29,280 bases of DNA from an uncultured Collinsella sp. (GTDB taxonomy: Bacteria; Actinomycetota; Coriobacteriia; Coriobacteriales; Coriobacteriaceae), in the NCBI GenBank assembly GCA_937926755.1, contig CALBBA010000133.1:1-29280 (forward strand), written 5' to 3'. Shown here in pieces: positions 6,986 to 16,062 of this stretch; the stretch's first letter is position 1; each line of letters opens with the position of its first letter. Made by a program: the position numbers and the translations under genes. A model generated the notes under the pieces. The model had not been told where the DNA came from. It ran no database searches and worked only from the letters and a program-made list of their open reading frames with translations.

Positions 6986-7456
6986 ATGGGCTACAACACT
7001 TCAAGCGCAGCACTCGCCTATGATATGAACGCCATGCCCGCCTATCGTGAGACGCCGCAGGCCCCCGTTGCTCCCCGTGAGCAGCGCACGCCGCGCTTTG
7101 ATGTCTACACGGGCGCGGGCCGTCAGGCAAACCAGGCGGTAAGCCCGGTTTTCATGAGCGTTCTTAAAACGTTTTGCATCATTGCGGCTATCTTCATGAC
7201 GATCGGCGTCGCCCGCGTGGCGCTCGCCGGTGTTACGGCCCAGGTGCTCAACAGCAACGCCGCGCTTACCAACACGCTCGAGAAGGCGACCGATGAGAGC
7301 TCAGACTTGGAGGTCATGCATTCGGTCTATGGTGCCGACACGCGCATTCGCGACCTTGCGGGCGCTTATGGCATGGTGGAGCCCAGCGAGAGCGTTACAC
7401 TTGATTTTTCGCAGGATGCAGCCGCGGGCGCTAGCTCGACCGCGGCCGCTCAGTAA
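6986..7456 (+). CDS. ftsL: FtsL-like divisome protein
   Basis: The position between rsmH and ftsI and the layout mark this as the FtsL equivalent, which with FtsB-like proteins links FtsQ to FtsW-FtsI. The 156 residues have a roughly 57-residue cytoplasmic N-terminus rich in Pro and Ala, one membrane segment at about 58-82 (VLKTFCIIAAIFMTIGVARV), a short heptad-like stretch (AQVLNSNAALTNTLEKATDE), then IRDLAGAYGMVEPSE, which matches the typical FtsL end where short hydrophobic sequence follows a conserved G-M. The start has gggaggcgg 6 nt upstream. FtsL sequences diverge widely, so the name rests on context and architecture rather than strong similarity. Confidence 0.75.
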   Translation: MGYNTSSAALAYDMNAMPAYRETPQAPVAPREQRTPRFDVYTGAGRQANQAVSPVFMSVLKTFCIIAAIFMTIGVARVALAGVTAQVLNSNAALTNTLEKATDESSDLEVMHSVYGADTRIRDLAGAYGMVEPSESVTLDFSQDAAAGASSTAAAQ

Positions 7457-7473
7457 CAAGACGGTAGCTGAGT

Positions 7474-9342
7474 ATGACAAATGACTATCGCCGCGGTTCC
7501 GATGGGGGCCGCGGTTCTGGACGTCCCTCATCGCGGGGACGTTCTGGTTATCAAGGAACGGGTCGGCCATCTTACAATGCGAGGCCGTCCTATGGCAACG
7601 ACCCTGCGTCGCGTCTCCGTGGCTCGAGTGGTCCTCAAATACATAACACCAGACCGCGCAAGAGCTCGTCGTCGACCGAATGGCTCACGGGCACGCCGCT
7701 GCCCCGTCGTAAAGCCGTCATGGGTTTCATCGGGTTTGGCTTGGGTTTGGGCGTCCTTCGCCTTGCCGACTATCAAATCGTGGAAGCCGATAAGTTACGC
7801 GACCGCGCCGATGCACGTCGCTTGCTTGCGCAGACGCTGTATGCCAAGCGCGGTACCATCTACGACCGTAACGGCAACGTGCTGACGTCGTCGGTCGAAT
7901 GCCGCAACATCGCCGTGAATCCTCAGCTTATCGAGGACGTTGACAAGACGGTATCGGCACTGGTCAAAGCTACGGGCATCGATAAAAAAACCTGTCGGGA
8001 TCTCGTTTTGTCCGATGGCACCTGGGTGTATATCAAACGTCAGGTGGACGAGGACGATGCCGCGGCGCTGGAGAAGAAGAACCTGCCGGGCGTGCTCTTT
8101 GAGCAGGCCATGAAGCGCGTGTACCCCTACGGCAACCTGGCATCGCAGGTGCTTGGCGTGGTAAACGTGGACAACGACGGTCTGACGGGCATCGAAAAAC
8201 AATACAACAAGCTTTTGACCGGAACCAACGGTTCGCTGGTGCGTGAGCGGGCGAGGGACGGTAGCTATATCGCGGGCGGCGCCTATAAGAAGGTTGCCGC
8301 GGTGGACGGCGTGGACATCGTGACGACGCTCGATGTCAATATCCAGCGTGCCGCCGAGGACGCCCTGGCCGAGGCGGTCGAAAAGACTAAGGCCAAGAAT
8401 GGCTCGGCCCTGGTCACCGATCCCACGACGGGCGAGATTCTGGCGGCATGTTCGTATCCGACATATGACCAGACCGATCTGGAAAACGCCAAGACCGAGG
8501 ACATGAACTTGCGCCTGGTTACCGATGCCTACGAGCCCGGCTCGGTCTTTAAGACGCTCGTGGCCGGTGCCGGCTTCGACTTGGGCGCCGTGCGTTCGAA
8601 CACGTCGTTTGCGGTGCCGGCGAGCATTAAGGTTGGCGACGACACCGTTACCGACGCCGATAAGCGTGACTACACCATGACCATGGACGTTCGCGAGATG
8701 ATGCGCCGTTCGTCCAATGTGGGCTTTGTCCTGGTGGGACGCAAGATTGGTGCCGATGATTTTGCCACCTATGTGGACAAGTGGGGTATCGGTCATAGCT
8801 CCGGTGTCGATTTTCCGGGTGAGAGTCTGGGTATCGTCAAGGAGCGCGACCAGTACGACGGCGCCACGCTGGGCTCGATGAGCTTTGGCCAGGCGCTGTC
8901 CGTCTCGCCGATTGAGGTCGCGCGTGCCGTGGGCGGCATCGCGAACGGCGGCGTGATGATGACTCCGCACTTCTATAAGTCCAGCAAGGGCGATGAGAAG
9001 GACTGGGGCGAAGGCGAGCGTGTGATTTCGGAGGACGCTGCAGCCCAGGTGACATCGTGCATGCAGACGGTCGTGTCCGAAGGCATGGGCGTCGGCGGTG
9101 CGGTCGATGGCTATGACGTGGCGGGCAAGACCGGTACGGCCGAGCGTGCTGACGAGAACGGCGGTTACCTCAAGGAGAACTACATGTCGTCCTTTATGGG
9201 CTTTGCGCCGGCACAATCTCCCAAGGTGCTGTGCTATATCACGCTCGATGGAACGCCGAGTGGCTCGGATGCCGCCGCGGTGCCATTCCAGTCCATTATG
9301 GCCAACGCGCTCGACGTACTGGGTATCCCGCGCACAAAGTAG
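7474..9342 (+). CDS. ftsI: Septal peptidoglycan transpeptidase FtsI (PBP3)
   Basis: Class B penicillin-binding protein that cross-links septal peptidoglycan with FtsW. Of 622 residues, the first 75 or so are a disordered Arg/Gly/Ser-rich tail (repeated GRP/RPS words), followed by one membrane anchor near 80-97 (AVMGFIGFGLGLGVLRLA), the dimerisation domain (RGTIYDRNGNVL), and a transpeptidase domain with the nucleophile Ser357 in SVFK, SSN at 413-415 and KTGT at 552-555. All three catalytic motifs are intact. It ends soon after the transpeptidase domain, with no PASTA domains. The ribosome site is poor. It lies 17 nt after the ftsL-like gene. Confidence 0.95.
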   Translation: MTNDYRRGSDGGRGSGRPSSRGRSGYQGTGRPSYNARPSYGNDPASRLRGSSGPQIHNTRPRKSSSSTEWLTGTPLPRRKAVMGFIGFGLGLGVLRLADYQIVEADKLRDRADARRLLAQTLYAKRGTIYDRNGNVLTSSVECRNIAVNPQLIEDVDKTVSALVKATGIDKKTCRDLVLSDGTWVYIKRQVDEDDAAALEKKNLPGVLFEQAMKRVYPYGNLASQVLGVVNVDNDGLTGIEKQYNKLLTGTNGSLVRERARDGSYIAGGAYKKVAAVDGVDIVTTLDVNIQRAAEDALAEAVEKTKAKNGSALVTDPTTGEILAACSYPTYDQTDLENAKTEDMNLRLVTDAYEPGSVFKTLVAGAGFDLGAVRSNTSFAVPASIKVGDDTVTDADKRDYTMTMDVREMMRRSSNVGFVLVGRKIGADDFATYVDKWGIGHSSGVDFPGESLGIVKERDQYDGATLGSMSFGQALSVSPIEVARAVGGIANGGVMMTPHFYKSSKGDEKDWGEGERVISEDAAAQVTSCMQTVVSEGMGVGGAVDGYDVAGKTGTAERADENGGYLKENYMSSFMGFAPAQSPKVLCYITLDGTPSGSDAAAVPFQSIMANALDVLGIPRTK

Positions 9343-9424
9343 GGGGTTACAGTCTTGAGCGTGGTCTGCCGTTTGATCTGAAGGGTGTTCACATGCCCTG
9401 CACCACGCGCGCATGGCAGTGGGA

Positions 9425-9430
9425 TACAAT
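9425..9430 (+). promoter_or_regulatory. Candidate internal -10 before murF
   Basis: TACAAT at 9425-9430 (in gggatacaat) lies in the 125-nt ftsI-murF gap, the largest gap between mraZ and ftsQ. The -35 position (caccac) does not match the consensus. The gap holds no other clear signal. Confidence 0.35.
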
Positions 9431-9467
9431 ACGCCGATAGCATTATTAGGTTTACAGGGGAGCTGCA

Positions 9468-10892
9468 ATGATAGAGATCGCCGTCAACAACCTCGCGGCC
9501 TCAACGGGGGCCCGAACCGTGACGGAAGAAGTCGATCGGGTATGCCGCGGGTGCGTTATCGACTCGCGCCAGGTCGAGGAGGGGACGATCTTTGTCGCCT
9601 TCCCCGGCGAAAAGGTCGACGGCAATGATTTTGCCTCCCGTGCCATCGAGTCGGGTGCCGGTGCCGTCGTGATGACGCGCGAGCCCGATGCCGAGCTGGT
9701 TTCGCTGGCGCAGGACAAGGGATGCGCCATCTTGCTGACCGACGACCCCGAGGAGTTCTTGCTGCGCCTGGCGCATGTATATCGCTTGGAGCTTGGCTGC
9801 CTGGTCGTCGGCATTACCGGTTCGATTGGCAAGACGACGACCAAGGACGTGCTCGCCGCCGTGCTTGCCAAGCGTTATCGCGTCTGGGCCACGAAGGGCA
9901 ATTTCAATAACTTGATCGGCATGCCGCTCACAGTGCTTTCCGCTCCGGCCGATACCGAGGTTCTGGTGCTCGAGATGGGCATGAACCATTTTCATGAGAT
10001 TGAGCGCCTGTCCCAGTCTGCTAACCCCAATCTCGCCATCGTGAGCAAGATCGGAACCTCCCATATCGGTATCCTGGGCAGCCGCGAGAACATCGCCCGC
10101 GCCAAGTCCGAGATTGTCCAGGGCATGTGCGCCGCCGGCGACTTCTCGCCGTTGCTGGTTTTGGGCGGCGAGGACGACTTTACACCGTTCATTCGCGATA
10201 CGTTTGCCCGGCCTGCGGGTATTGACGTGATGCTGGCCGGTGTCTCGGACGACGACGAGGTCCGCGCACGCGACATTCGCGTCGACGACGAGGGCCATCC
10301 GGTCTTTACGCTCGACTTTGGTCAGGGCGACACGGTCGATACCATGCTGGCCATTCCCGGCGTGCAGTCCGTGCCCAATGCCGTCAAGGCCGCCGCGGTC
10401 GCCTATCGTCTGGGCGTGACGCCCGTGCAGATCGATGCTGCCTTTAGGGGCCTTACAATCACCGGTCACCGTCAGGAGATCAAGCGCGCCAAGAGCGGGG
10501 CACGCATCATCGACGACTCATATAACGCCAGTGCCGAGTCTATGGCTGCCGGCCTCGATTTGCTGTGCTCGCTCATATGTGACGGTTCGCGCATGGCGAT
10601 CTTGGGCGAGATGGGCGAGATGGGCGACGAGGCTCCCCGCATGCATGAGCTCGTGGGCGCCTATGCCGCCGCCAAGAAGCTCGACATGCTCGCGTGCGTC
10701 GGCGGCGAGCTGGCTCAGCTCATGGCCGATGCCGCACGCATGATGGGCATGGACGAGGACCGCATCCAGGTGTTCTCCGATTATCAGCAGGTGCTCGACC
10801 GCATGGGCGGCGCGCTTGAAAAACATGATGTTGTACTGGTCAAGGGTTCCCGTTTTGTTGAGCTCGACCGCTTTGTGGAAGGTGTGTGCTAG
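9468..10892 (+). CDS. murF: UDP-MurNAc-tripeptide--D-Ala-D-Ala ligase
   Basis: Adds D-Ala-D-Ala to UDP-MurNAc-tripeptide, the last cytoplasmic ligation, with ATP. The 474 residues have the three Mur ligase domains. ATP loop GITGSIGKTTT is at 115-125, followed by NFNNLIGMPLT, the LEMGMNHFHEI segment characteristic of MurF, and DDSYNAS in the C-terminal domain. These MurF-specific words separate it from MurE, which is absent from the cluster. Translation starts at the ATG at 9468 with AGGGGAG about 6 nt upstream. mraY follows after 3 nt. Confidence 0.96.
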   Translation: MIEIAVNNLAASTGARTVTEEVDRVCRGCVIDSRQVEEGTIFVAFPGEKVDGNDFASRAIESGAGAVVMTREPDAELVSLAQDKGCAILLTDDPEEFLLRLAHVYRLELGCLVVGITGSIGKTTTKDVLAAVLAKRYRVWATKGNFNNLIGMPLTVLSAPADTEVLVLEMGMNHFHEIERLSQSANPNLAIVSKIGTSHIGILGSRENIARAKSEIVQGMCAAGDFSPLLVLGGEDDFTPFIRDTFARPAGIDVMLAGVSDDDEVRARDIRVDDEGHPVFTLDFGQGDTVDTMLAIPGVQSVPNAVKAAAVAYRLGVTPVQIDAAFRGLTITGHRQEIKRAKSGARIIDDSYNASAESMAAGLDLLCSLICDGSRMAILGEMGEMGDEAPRMHELVGAYAAAKKLDMLACVGGELAQLMADAARMMGMDEDRIQVFSDYQQVLDRMGGALEKHDVVLVKGSRFVELDRFVEGVC

Positions 10893-10895
10893 CCC

Positions 10896-11915
10896 ATGTT
10901 CGGCAATCCCTCGTATCCTACGTATCAGGCCTTTTTGGGACTTGGCATCGCTGCCGCCATTGCGTTGCTGCTTATGCCGTGGTGGATCAGGCTGCTAAAG
11001 GTCGAGGGTATCGGCCAGCAGGTCCGAGCCGACGGCCCCAAGCGTCATTTGATTAAACAGGGTACGCCCACCATGGGCGGCGTCATCATCCTTGTCGCGA
11101 TCTCGCTGACCTGCCTGCTGATGGGCAAGCTCACCACCGAGCTCGTGCTCGTGCTGCTTGCCACGCTGGCCACCGGCGTTTTGGGTCTCATCGACGACCT
11201 GACCTCCGTCACGCACGGTCGCTCGCTCGGCCTGACGCCTCACGCCAAGATGATCGGTCTGACCATCATCTGCGTCACCTTTACCGTGCTCGCCGTCAAT
11301 TGGTGCGGCGTCGCCCCCGAGATTCGTTTTCCCGGTGGGTTGACGATCGACCTTGGCGTGCTTTCGACCACCATCTGCGGCTATTCGTTCCCGTGGCTCT
11401 ATATTGTCTTTTGCTGGTTGATGATTGCCGGTCTTTCTAATGCCGTGAACCTGACCGATGGCCTTGACGGTCTTGCTGGCGGCACCTCCATGATCGCCAT
11501 GCTCGCCATGGCTGCCATGGCGTTTCTGCACGGAGACGTGAACCTGTCCATCTTCTGCACCGCATGTGCCGGTGCCTGCTTGGGCTTTCTGTGGTTCAAC
11601 TGCTATCCGGCGAGCATCTTTATGGGCGATACCGGCTCGCTTGCCCTGGGCGCCGCGTTTGCCTGCACGTCCATCATGACCAACACCGAAGTCGTTTCCC
11701 TCATCATCGGCGGCCTGTTTATCGTTGAGACCCTGTCGGTCATGATTCAGGTTGTCTATTTCCACTTTACGCACAAGCGCGTCTTCCTTATGGCGCCCAT
11801 CCATCATCATTTCGAAAAGAAGGGCTGGGCCGAGACCAAGGTCGTCATCCGTTTTTGGATTATCGCTGCGGCCTTTGGTGCCGTTGGCCTTGCTCTGTTC
11901 TTCCAGTTGGGATAG
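10896..11915 (+). CDS. mraY: Phospho-MurNAc-pentapeptide transferase
   Basis: Integral membrane enzyme that transfers phospho-MurNAc-pentapeptide to undecaprenyl phosphate, forming lipid I. The 339 residues are mostly hydrophobic, consistent with ten membrane segments. Diagnostic motifs are intact: the Asp pair in GLIDD (D100-D101), NLTDGLDGLA (185-194), FMGDTGSLA (242-250) and the HHH segment APIHHHFEKKG (300-310). The ribosome site (ggaaggtg) lies within the end of murF, so the genes are coupled. The first membrane segment begins at about residue 12. Confidence 0.97.
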   Translation: MFGNPSYPTYQAFLGLGIAAAIALLLMPWWIRLLKVEGIGQQVRADGPKRHLIKQGTPTMGGVIILVAISLTCLLMGKLTTELVLVLLATLATGVLGLIDDLTSVTHGRSLGLTPHAKMIGLTIICVTFTVLAVNWCGVAPEIRFPGGLTIDLGVLSTTICGYSFPWLYIVFCWLMIAGLSNAVNLTDGLDGLAGGTSMIAMLAMAAMAFLHGDVNLSIFCTACAGACLGFLWFNCYPASIFMGDTGSLALGAAFACTSIMTNTEVVSLIIGGLFIVETLSVMIQVVYFHFTHKRVFLMAPIHHHFEKKGWAETKVVIRFWIIAAAFGAVGLALFFQLG

Positions 11916-11924
11916 TGGTCTTTC

Positions 11925-13331
11925 ATGCCTCTTGCTGATGTCTTTAGCCTGCTCGTTTTGGGTCAGGGCAAATCCGGTCTCGATGTCGCCCGCTGGGCGC
12001 TGGCGCATCCCGAGCGCGTGAGCGCCGTTACCGTGTATGGCGGCGGCACCTCTGAGCCCAATGACGCCACGCGTGCGCTCGAGGCTGCTGGTGCGGCGTT
12101 TGTCTATGGGACCGAACAGGTCGAGGGCGTCTATGACGTATGCGTGACGTGCCCGGGCATCTCGGAGTTCTCGGGCTTCTTTAAGGCCGGGCGCGAGCAT
12201 GCCGCCCAGATTATGGGTGAGCCCGAGTTTGCCTATCGCCTGTCACCCGATAACTGGATTGCCATCACGGGCACCAACGGCAAGACGACCACCACGTCGC
12301 TGACTGATTATCTGCTCAAGGCTGCCGGCGAGGCCAGTGTAGCTGTCGGCAACATCGGCGAGCCGCCGGTCAACGAGATTGACGGCCGAGCCCGCAACGA
12401 GTGGTTTGTGGCTGAGCTCTCGAGCTATCAGATTGCTACGACCACCGAGCTCCACCCCCGCGTGGCGGTGCTGCTCAACATCACTCCCGACCACTTGGGC
12501 TGGCATAAGAGCCATAAGAACTACGCGCTTGCCAAGATTAAACTGTTTGCCAATATGGTCGATGACGATCTGGTGGTTGTCGACGTCGAAGACGCCGGCA
12601 TTCACGAGTTCGATGAGTACATCTACACGCCGGGTCGTCGCATCTGCAAGGTTGCCTTTGACGAGCCTGAGGGCGAGGATGCCGCCTTTGTGCGCGATGG
12701 CAAGATGATCGTGCGCCTGAAGGGCGTCGAGACCCCGCTCATCGCTACATCCGAGCTCAAGATCTCGGGCCATCACAATGTTATCAATGCCCTGTGCGCT
12801 GCCACGGCTGCCCTGGCAGTCGGTGCCGATGTCGATGGCGTCTGCCGCGGTCTGGCCTCGTTCCAGCCGCTCGAGCACCGCGTGGAGCCGTGTGGCGAGA
12901 TTGACGGCGTGCGCTACGTCAACGATTCCAAGGCGACCAACACCGATGCGGTCGAGAAGGCACTGACGGCATTTCCCGATGACGACGTGATCTTGCTGCT
13001 CGGCGGCCACGATAAGGGCACGCCGCTCACGGACTTCGCGCGCGTCGTTATGGACAACGTGCGCTCGGTCGTCTGCTTTGGCGATGCGCGCGAGCGCTTT
13101 ACCGCCGCTATGGACGAGGCCGATGTCGATGGCGATGTGGATATCGCCCAGGCGGATGACCTGCGCGATGCCGTGGACGTCGCCCGTTCGCTGTCGAGCC
13201 GTGGTGACGTGATCTTACTTTCTCCTGCCTGCTCTTCGTTCGATGAGTTCTCGGGCTATGAGGAGCGCGGCCGCGTGTTTAAGGACCACGTGGCCCAGCT
13301 TGCCGCTGCGGCGAAATCACAAATGGAATAG
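11925..13331 (+). CDS. murD: UDP-MurNAc-L-alanine--D-glutamate ligase
   Basis: Adds D-glutamate to UDP-MurNAc-L-Ala with ATP in the cytoplasm. The 468 residues show the MurD N-terminal Rossmann-type UDP site (VLGQGKSGLDVARW), the ATP loop GTNGKTTTT (116-124), NIGEPP, ELSSYQ, NITPDHLGWH, and YVNDSKATNTDA plus LLGGHDKG in the C-terminal domain, all diagnostic for MurD. It follows mraY by 9 nt. The ribosome site is not clear, which suggests coupling to mraY translation. Confidence 0.96.
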   Translation: MPLADVFSLLVLGQGKSGLDVARWALAHPERVSAVTVYGGGTSEPNDATRALEAAGAAFVYGTEQVEGVYDVCVTCPGISEFSGFFKAGREHAAQIMGEPEFAYRLSPDNWIAITGTNGKTTTTSLTDYLLKAAGEASVAVGNIGEPPVNEIDGRARNEWFVAELSSYQIATTTELHPRVAVLLNITPDHLGWHKSHKNYALAKIKLFANMVDDDLVVVDVEDAGIHEFDEYIYTPGRRICKVAFDEPEGEDAAFVRDGKMIVRLKGVETPLIATSELKISGHHNVINALCAATAALAVGADVDGVCRGLASFQPLEHRVEPCGEIDGVRYVNDSKATNTDAVEKALTAFPDDDVILLLGGHDKGTPLTDFARVVMDNVRSVVCFGDARERFTAAMDEADVDGDVDIAQADDLRDAVDVARSLSSRGDVILLSPACSSFDEFSGYEERGRVFKDHVAQLAAAAKSQME

Positions 13332-13339
13332 GGGTTGCG

Positions 13340-14860
13340 GTGAGAGAGGAGAGCCCCCGACAAGGTATGAGGAGGCCCGACTCGGACCGTGCTTCCTCAC
13401 GTCGTATCACACCGCGTTCCAGCCGCGGCGGGCAGTCGTTTAGCGAACGCTATATTGCCGGCGTTCCCGCCCGTATCATGCGCCCCCGTTTGATATTCAT
13501 GGCCTGCTTGTTTACCTTGGTATGCTTTGGCCTGCTGATGGTGTACTCGGCGTCTTCGGTCGAGGCGCTGCACGAGAATGGCTCGGCGACGTTTTTTCTG
13601 GGTCGACAGGCCGCGTTTGCCGTGGTCGGTGTTCTGGCGCTGATTGCCATCGTGCGCGTTTTGCCGGACAGCTGGTTTGGGGAGGATGTGCTCAGGATCT
13701 TCCTCATAGGCATGATAGGGCTACTGTTTCTGGTGTTCTTGGTGGGCAGCGGCAGCCGTGGCGCCACGCGCTGGCTTAACATCGCCGGTATTCAGTTCCA
13801 GCCTTCCGAGTTTTTAAAGCCATTTGCCATTGCGTATTCGGCCATCATGCTTGATCGCTTCTTTTCGCCCGGTGGCAACATAAACGAATTCCTTCGCAAG
13901 ATGGGCATCTACCTGGGTATTTCGCTCTTTCTGATCTTTATCCAGCCCGATTTCGGTACTGTCCTGATCATCCTGTTGACCCTCATGTGCATGGCGTTGT
14001 TTGCGGGTCTCGACCCCAGATTTATCATCGGCGTGCTAATCTTCGGCATTCTCGTGATCGTGATTGCACTTGTCGCAGAGCCGTACCGTATGGTGCGTAT
14101 TCAGGTTGCCTTGAACCCTTGGGCCGACGAGTATGGTGACGGCTATCAGGCCACGCTTGCCATTATGGCCTTTGCCTCGGGCGGTCTGTTCGGCCGTGGC
14201 ATCGGCAACTCAACCATGAAGTACTCGTATCTGCCCGAGGCGCACAATGACTACATCCTGGCCATCATTGGCGAGGAAGTCGGCTTTGTCGGAACCGTGC
14301 TGTTCTTCTTGGTGTTTGCGATGCTGATCTACTCGGCGTTTCGCATTGCCGAGCAGGCGACCGATCGTCGGGGCGCGCTTATGGCGTCTGGCTCCGCGGT
14401 CATTCTCGCAGTGCAGTTTTTGATTAACGCGCTGGGCATCCTCAACGTGTTTCCCATGACGGGCAAACCGTTGCCGTTTATTAGCTACGGCGGTTCGTCG
14501 ATTATTGTGTCGCTCATGCTTGCCGGGTTGATCCTGCGCGTTTCGTACGAGAGCGCCCGCCGCGATGAGTATGACCGCCGCCGCGAGAGCTTTGCCGTTA
14601 TGGATGAGAGTACCGCCGGCGTGCCCCACGTGCGCGGCGAGCGATCTTCGCGTAACGGTTTTACCGTCCTGGATGGCTCTGCGACCGAGCCGGCAGCCCG
14701 CCCGCGTCAGCGAACGGCGCCGCAAGGTCGTCCTCAGCGCCCCAGCCCTCGCAACGCGGGCGGCGGATATAATCGAATCGATTTGAACTCGGACCCGTCG
14801 GCGCGCTTGCGTACCGACGACCAGGGACCGCGTGTACGAAGGGACTACCATGACCGATAA
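13340..14860 (+). CDS. ftsW: Septal peptidoglycan glycosyltransferase FtsW
   Basis: SEDS-family polymerase that makes septal glycan strands together with FtsI. The 506 residues begin with a basic cytoplasmic stretch of about 50 residues, then hydrophobic segments consistent with ten membrane passes, including LLMVYSASS, QPDFGTVLI, the extracellular loop with GDGYQ and LPEAHNDYILAIIGEE, and the GKPLPFISYGGSS signature. The last 100 or so residues are a disordered, Arg-rich cytoplasmic tail. The start is a GTG at 13340 with agggg 5 nt upstream. An ATG nine codons later has no properly spaced site. The end overlaps murG by 11 nt. Confidence 0.95.
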   Translation: MREESPRQGMRRPDSDRASSRRITPRSSRGGQSFSERYIAGVPARIMRPRLIFMACLFTLVCFGLLMVYSASSVEALHENGSATFFLGRQAAFAVVGVLALIAIVRVLPDSWFGEDVLRIFLIGMIGLLFLVFLVGSGSRGATRWLNIAGIQFQPSEFLKPFAIAYSAIMLDRFFSPGGNINEFLRKMGIYLGISLFLIFIQPDFGTVLIILLTLMCMALFAGLDPRFIIGVLIFGILVIVIALVAEPYRMVRIQVALNPWADEYGDGYQATLAIMAFASGGLFGRGIGNSTMKYSYLPEAHNDYILAIIGEEVGFVGTVLFFLVFAMLIYSAFRIAEQATDRRGALMASGSAVILAVQFLINALGILNVFPMTGKPLPFISYGGSSIIVSLMLAGLILRVSYESARRDEYDRRRESFAVMDESTAGVPHVRGERSSRNGFTVLDGSATEPAARPRQRTAPQGRPQRPSPRNAGGGYNRIDLNSDPSARLRTDDQGPRVRRDYHDR

Positions 14861-15965
14861 AATGACCGTTGCTATTGCAGCCGGCGGCACGGCCGGGCAC
14901 ATCAACCCCGCGCTCGCCTTGGCCGAAGAGCTGCGTGACCGTGGCCACCACGTTGTGTTCGTGGGCCAGTCGCGCAAGCTCGAGGGTCGTTTGGTCCCCG
15001 AGGCTGGGTTTGATTTTGTGCCCATTACGGTCACGGGCTTCGACCGCTCCCGTCCTTGGACGGCGCTGACCTCGCTGTGGCGTGTCAATAAGGCCAAGCG
15101 TGCGCTCGCCAATCATTTCTCAAAGGTCGGCAAGCCCGATGCCGCCATTGGTTTTGGTGCCTATGTCGAGGTTCCGCTGTTGGGGTGGTGCAAGGGCGCA
15201 GGCGTTCCGTATCTGCTGCATGAGCAGAACTCTGTTCCGGGCCTGGCCAACAAGATGATGAACTCCCACGCCGCCCGCGTGTGCATCTCGGTGCCGGCAG
15301 CGCGTTCGGTCTTTGAGCGCGAAGGTGACCCTGACCACGTGCTCATGACCGGCAACCCCGTACGTCGCTCGGTGATCGAGGGCGATCGCGATCGTGGCCG
15401 CAAGGCACTTGGCGTTCCCGAGGACGCTACGCTGCTGCTCGTCTTTGGCGGTTCACTTGGCGCCCAGCACCTCAACGAGCGCGTGACTTCGCTCAAAAAC
15501 GAGCTGCTTTCGCGCAAGAACCTCTATGTGTTGCATTCGACGGGTGCCGACGGCTTTGAGGAGACCGAGCGCGCTTTGGCGCTGACGCCCGAGGAAGCGA
15601 AGCGTTACCGCGTCCAGCCTTACATCGACAACATGGGCGATATGCTGGCTGCTGCCGATTTGGTGCTCTCGCGTTCGGGCGCATCGAGCGTGGCCGAGAT
15701 CGCTGCACTCGCCGTGCCTTCGGTGCTCGTGCCGTACCCGCATGCGACGGCCGACCACCAAACCACCAATGCCCGTTATCTGGTCGACGCTGGGGCCGGC
15801 GTGCTCTGCGCCGATGCCGATATCGACGGTTCTGCCTTTGCCGATGAACTGCTGCACCTGGTCGATGACGCGGCGGCGCGCGACGCCATGCGTCAGGCGG
15901 CGCGTGGTCTGGCTCAGGATAGGGCCGCCGCTCTTCTGGCGGATGCGGTAGAGGGTTTGCGTTAG
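14850..15965 (+). CDS. murG: UDP-GlcNAc:lipid I N-acetylglucosaminyltransferase
   Basis: Peripheral membrane GT-B glycosyltransferase that adds GlcNAc to lipid I to make lipid II. The 371 residues carry the glycine-rich lipid-binding loop GGTAGHINPA (12-21), FGAYVEVPLL, LHEQNSVPGLANK, and in the C-terminal half LLVFGGSLGAQHLN and VLSRSGASSVAEIAAL for UDP-GlcNAc binding. The ATG at 14850 is preferred: gaaggg lies 6 nt upstream and the glycine-rich strand follows at once. A GTG six codons earlier is open but has no ribosome site. It overlaps the ftsW end by 11 nt, so translation is coupled. Confidence 0.96.
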   Translation: MTDKMTVAIAAGGTAGHINPALALAEELRDRGHHVVFVGQSRKLEGRLVPEAGFDFVPITVTGFDRSRPWTALTSLWRVNKAKRALANHFSKVGKPDAAIGFGAYVEVPLLGWCKGAGVPYLLHEQNSVPGLANKMMNSHAARVCISVPAARSVFEREGDPDHVLMTGNPVRRSVIEGDRDRGRKALGVPEDATLLLVFGGSLGAQHLNERVTSLKNELLSRKNLYVLHSTGADGFEETERALALTPEEAKRYRVQPYIDNMGDMLAAADLVLSRSGASSVAEIAALAVPSVLVPYPHATADHQTTNARYLVDAGAGVLCADADIDGSAFADELLHLVDDAAARDAMRQAARGLAQDRAAALLADAVEGLR

Positions 15966-16062
15966 TTAGACGGGATATCGTCGGTCGCCCTCGCGCTGAT
16001 GCGGTAGGTGCGGTACAGTTAACGGGTTACAGGCAGTGTTTACGCAAGGAGTACACGAGCAC

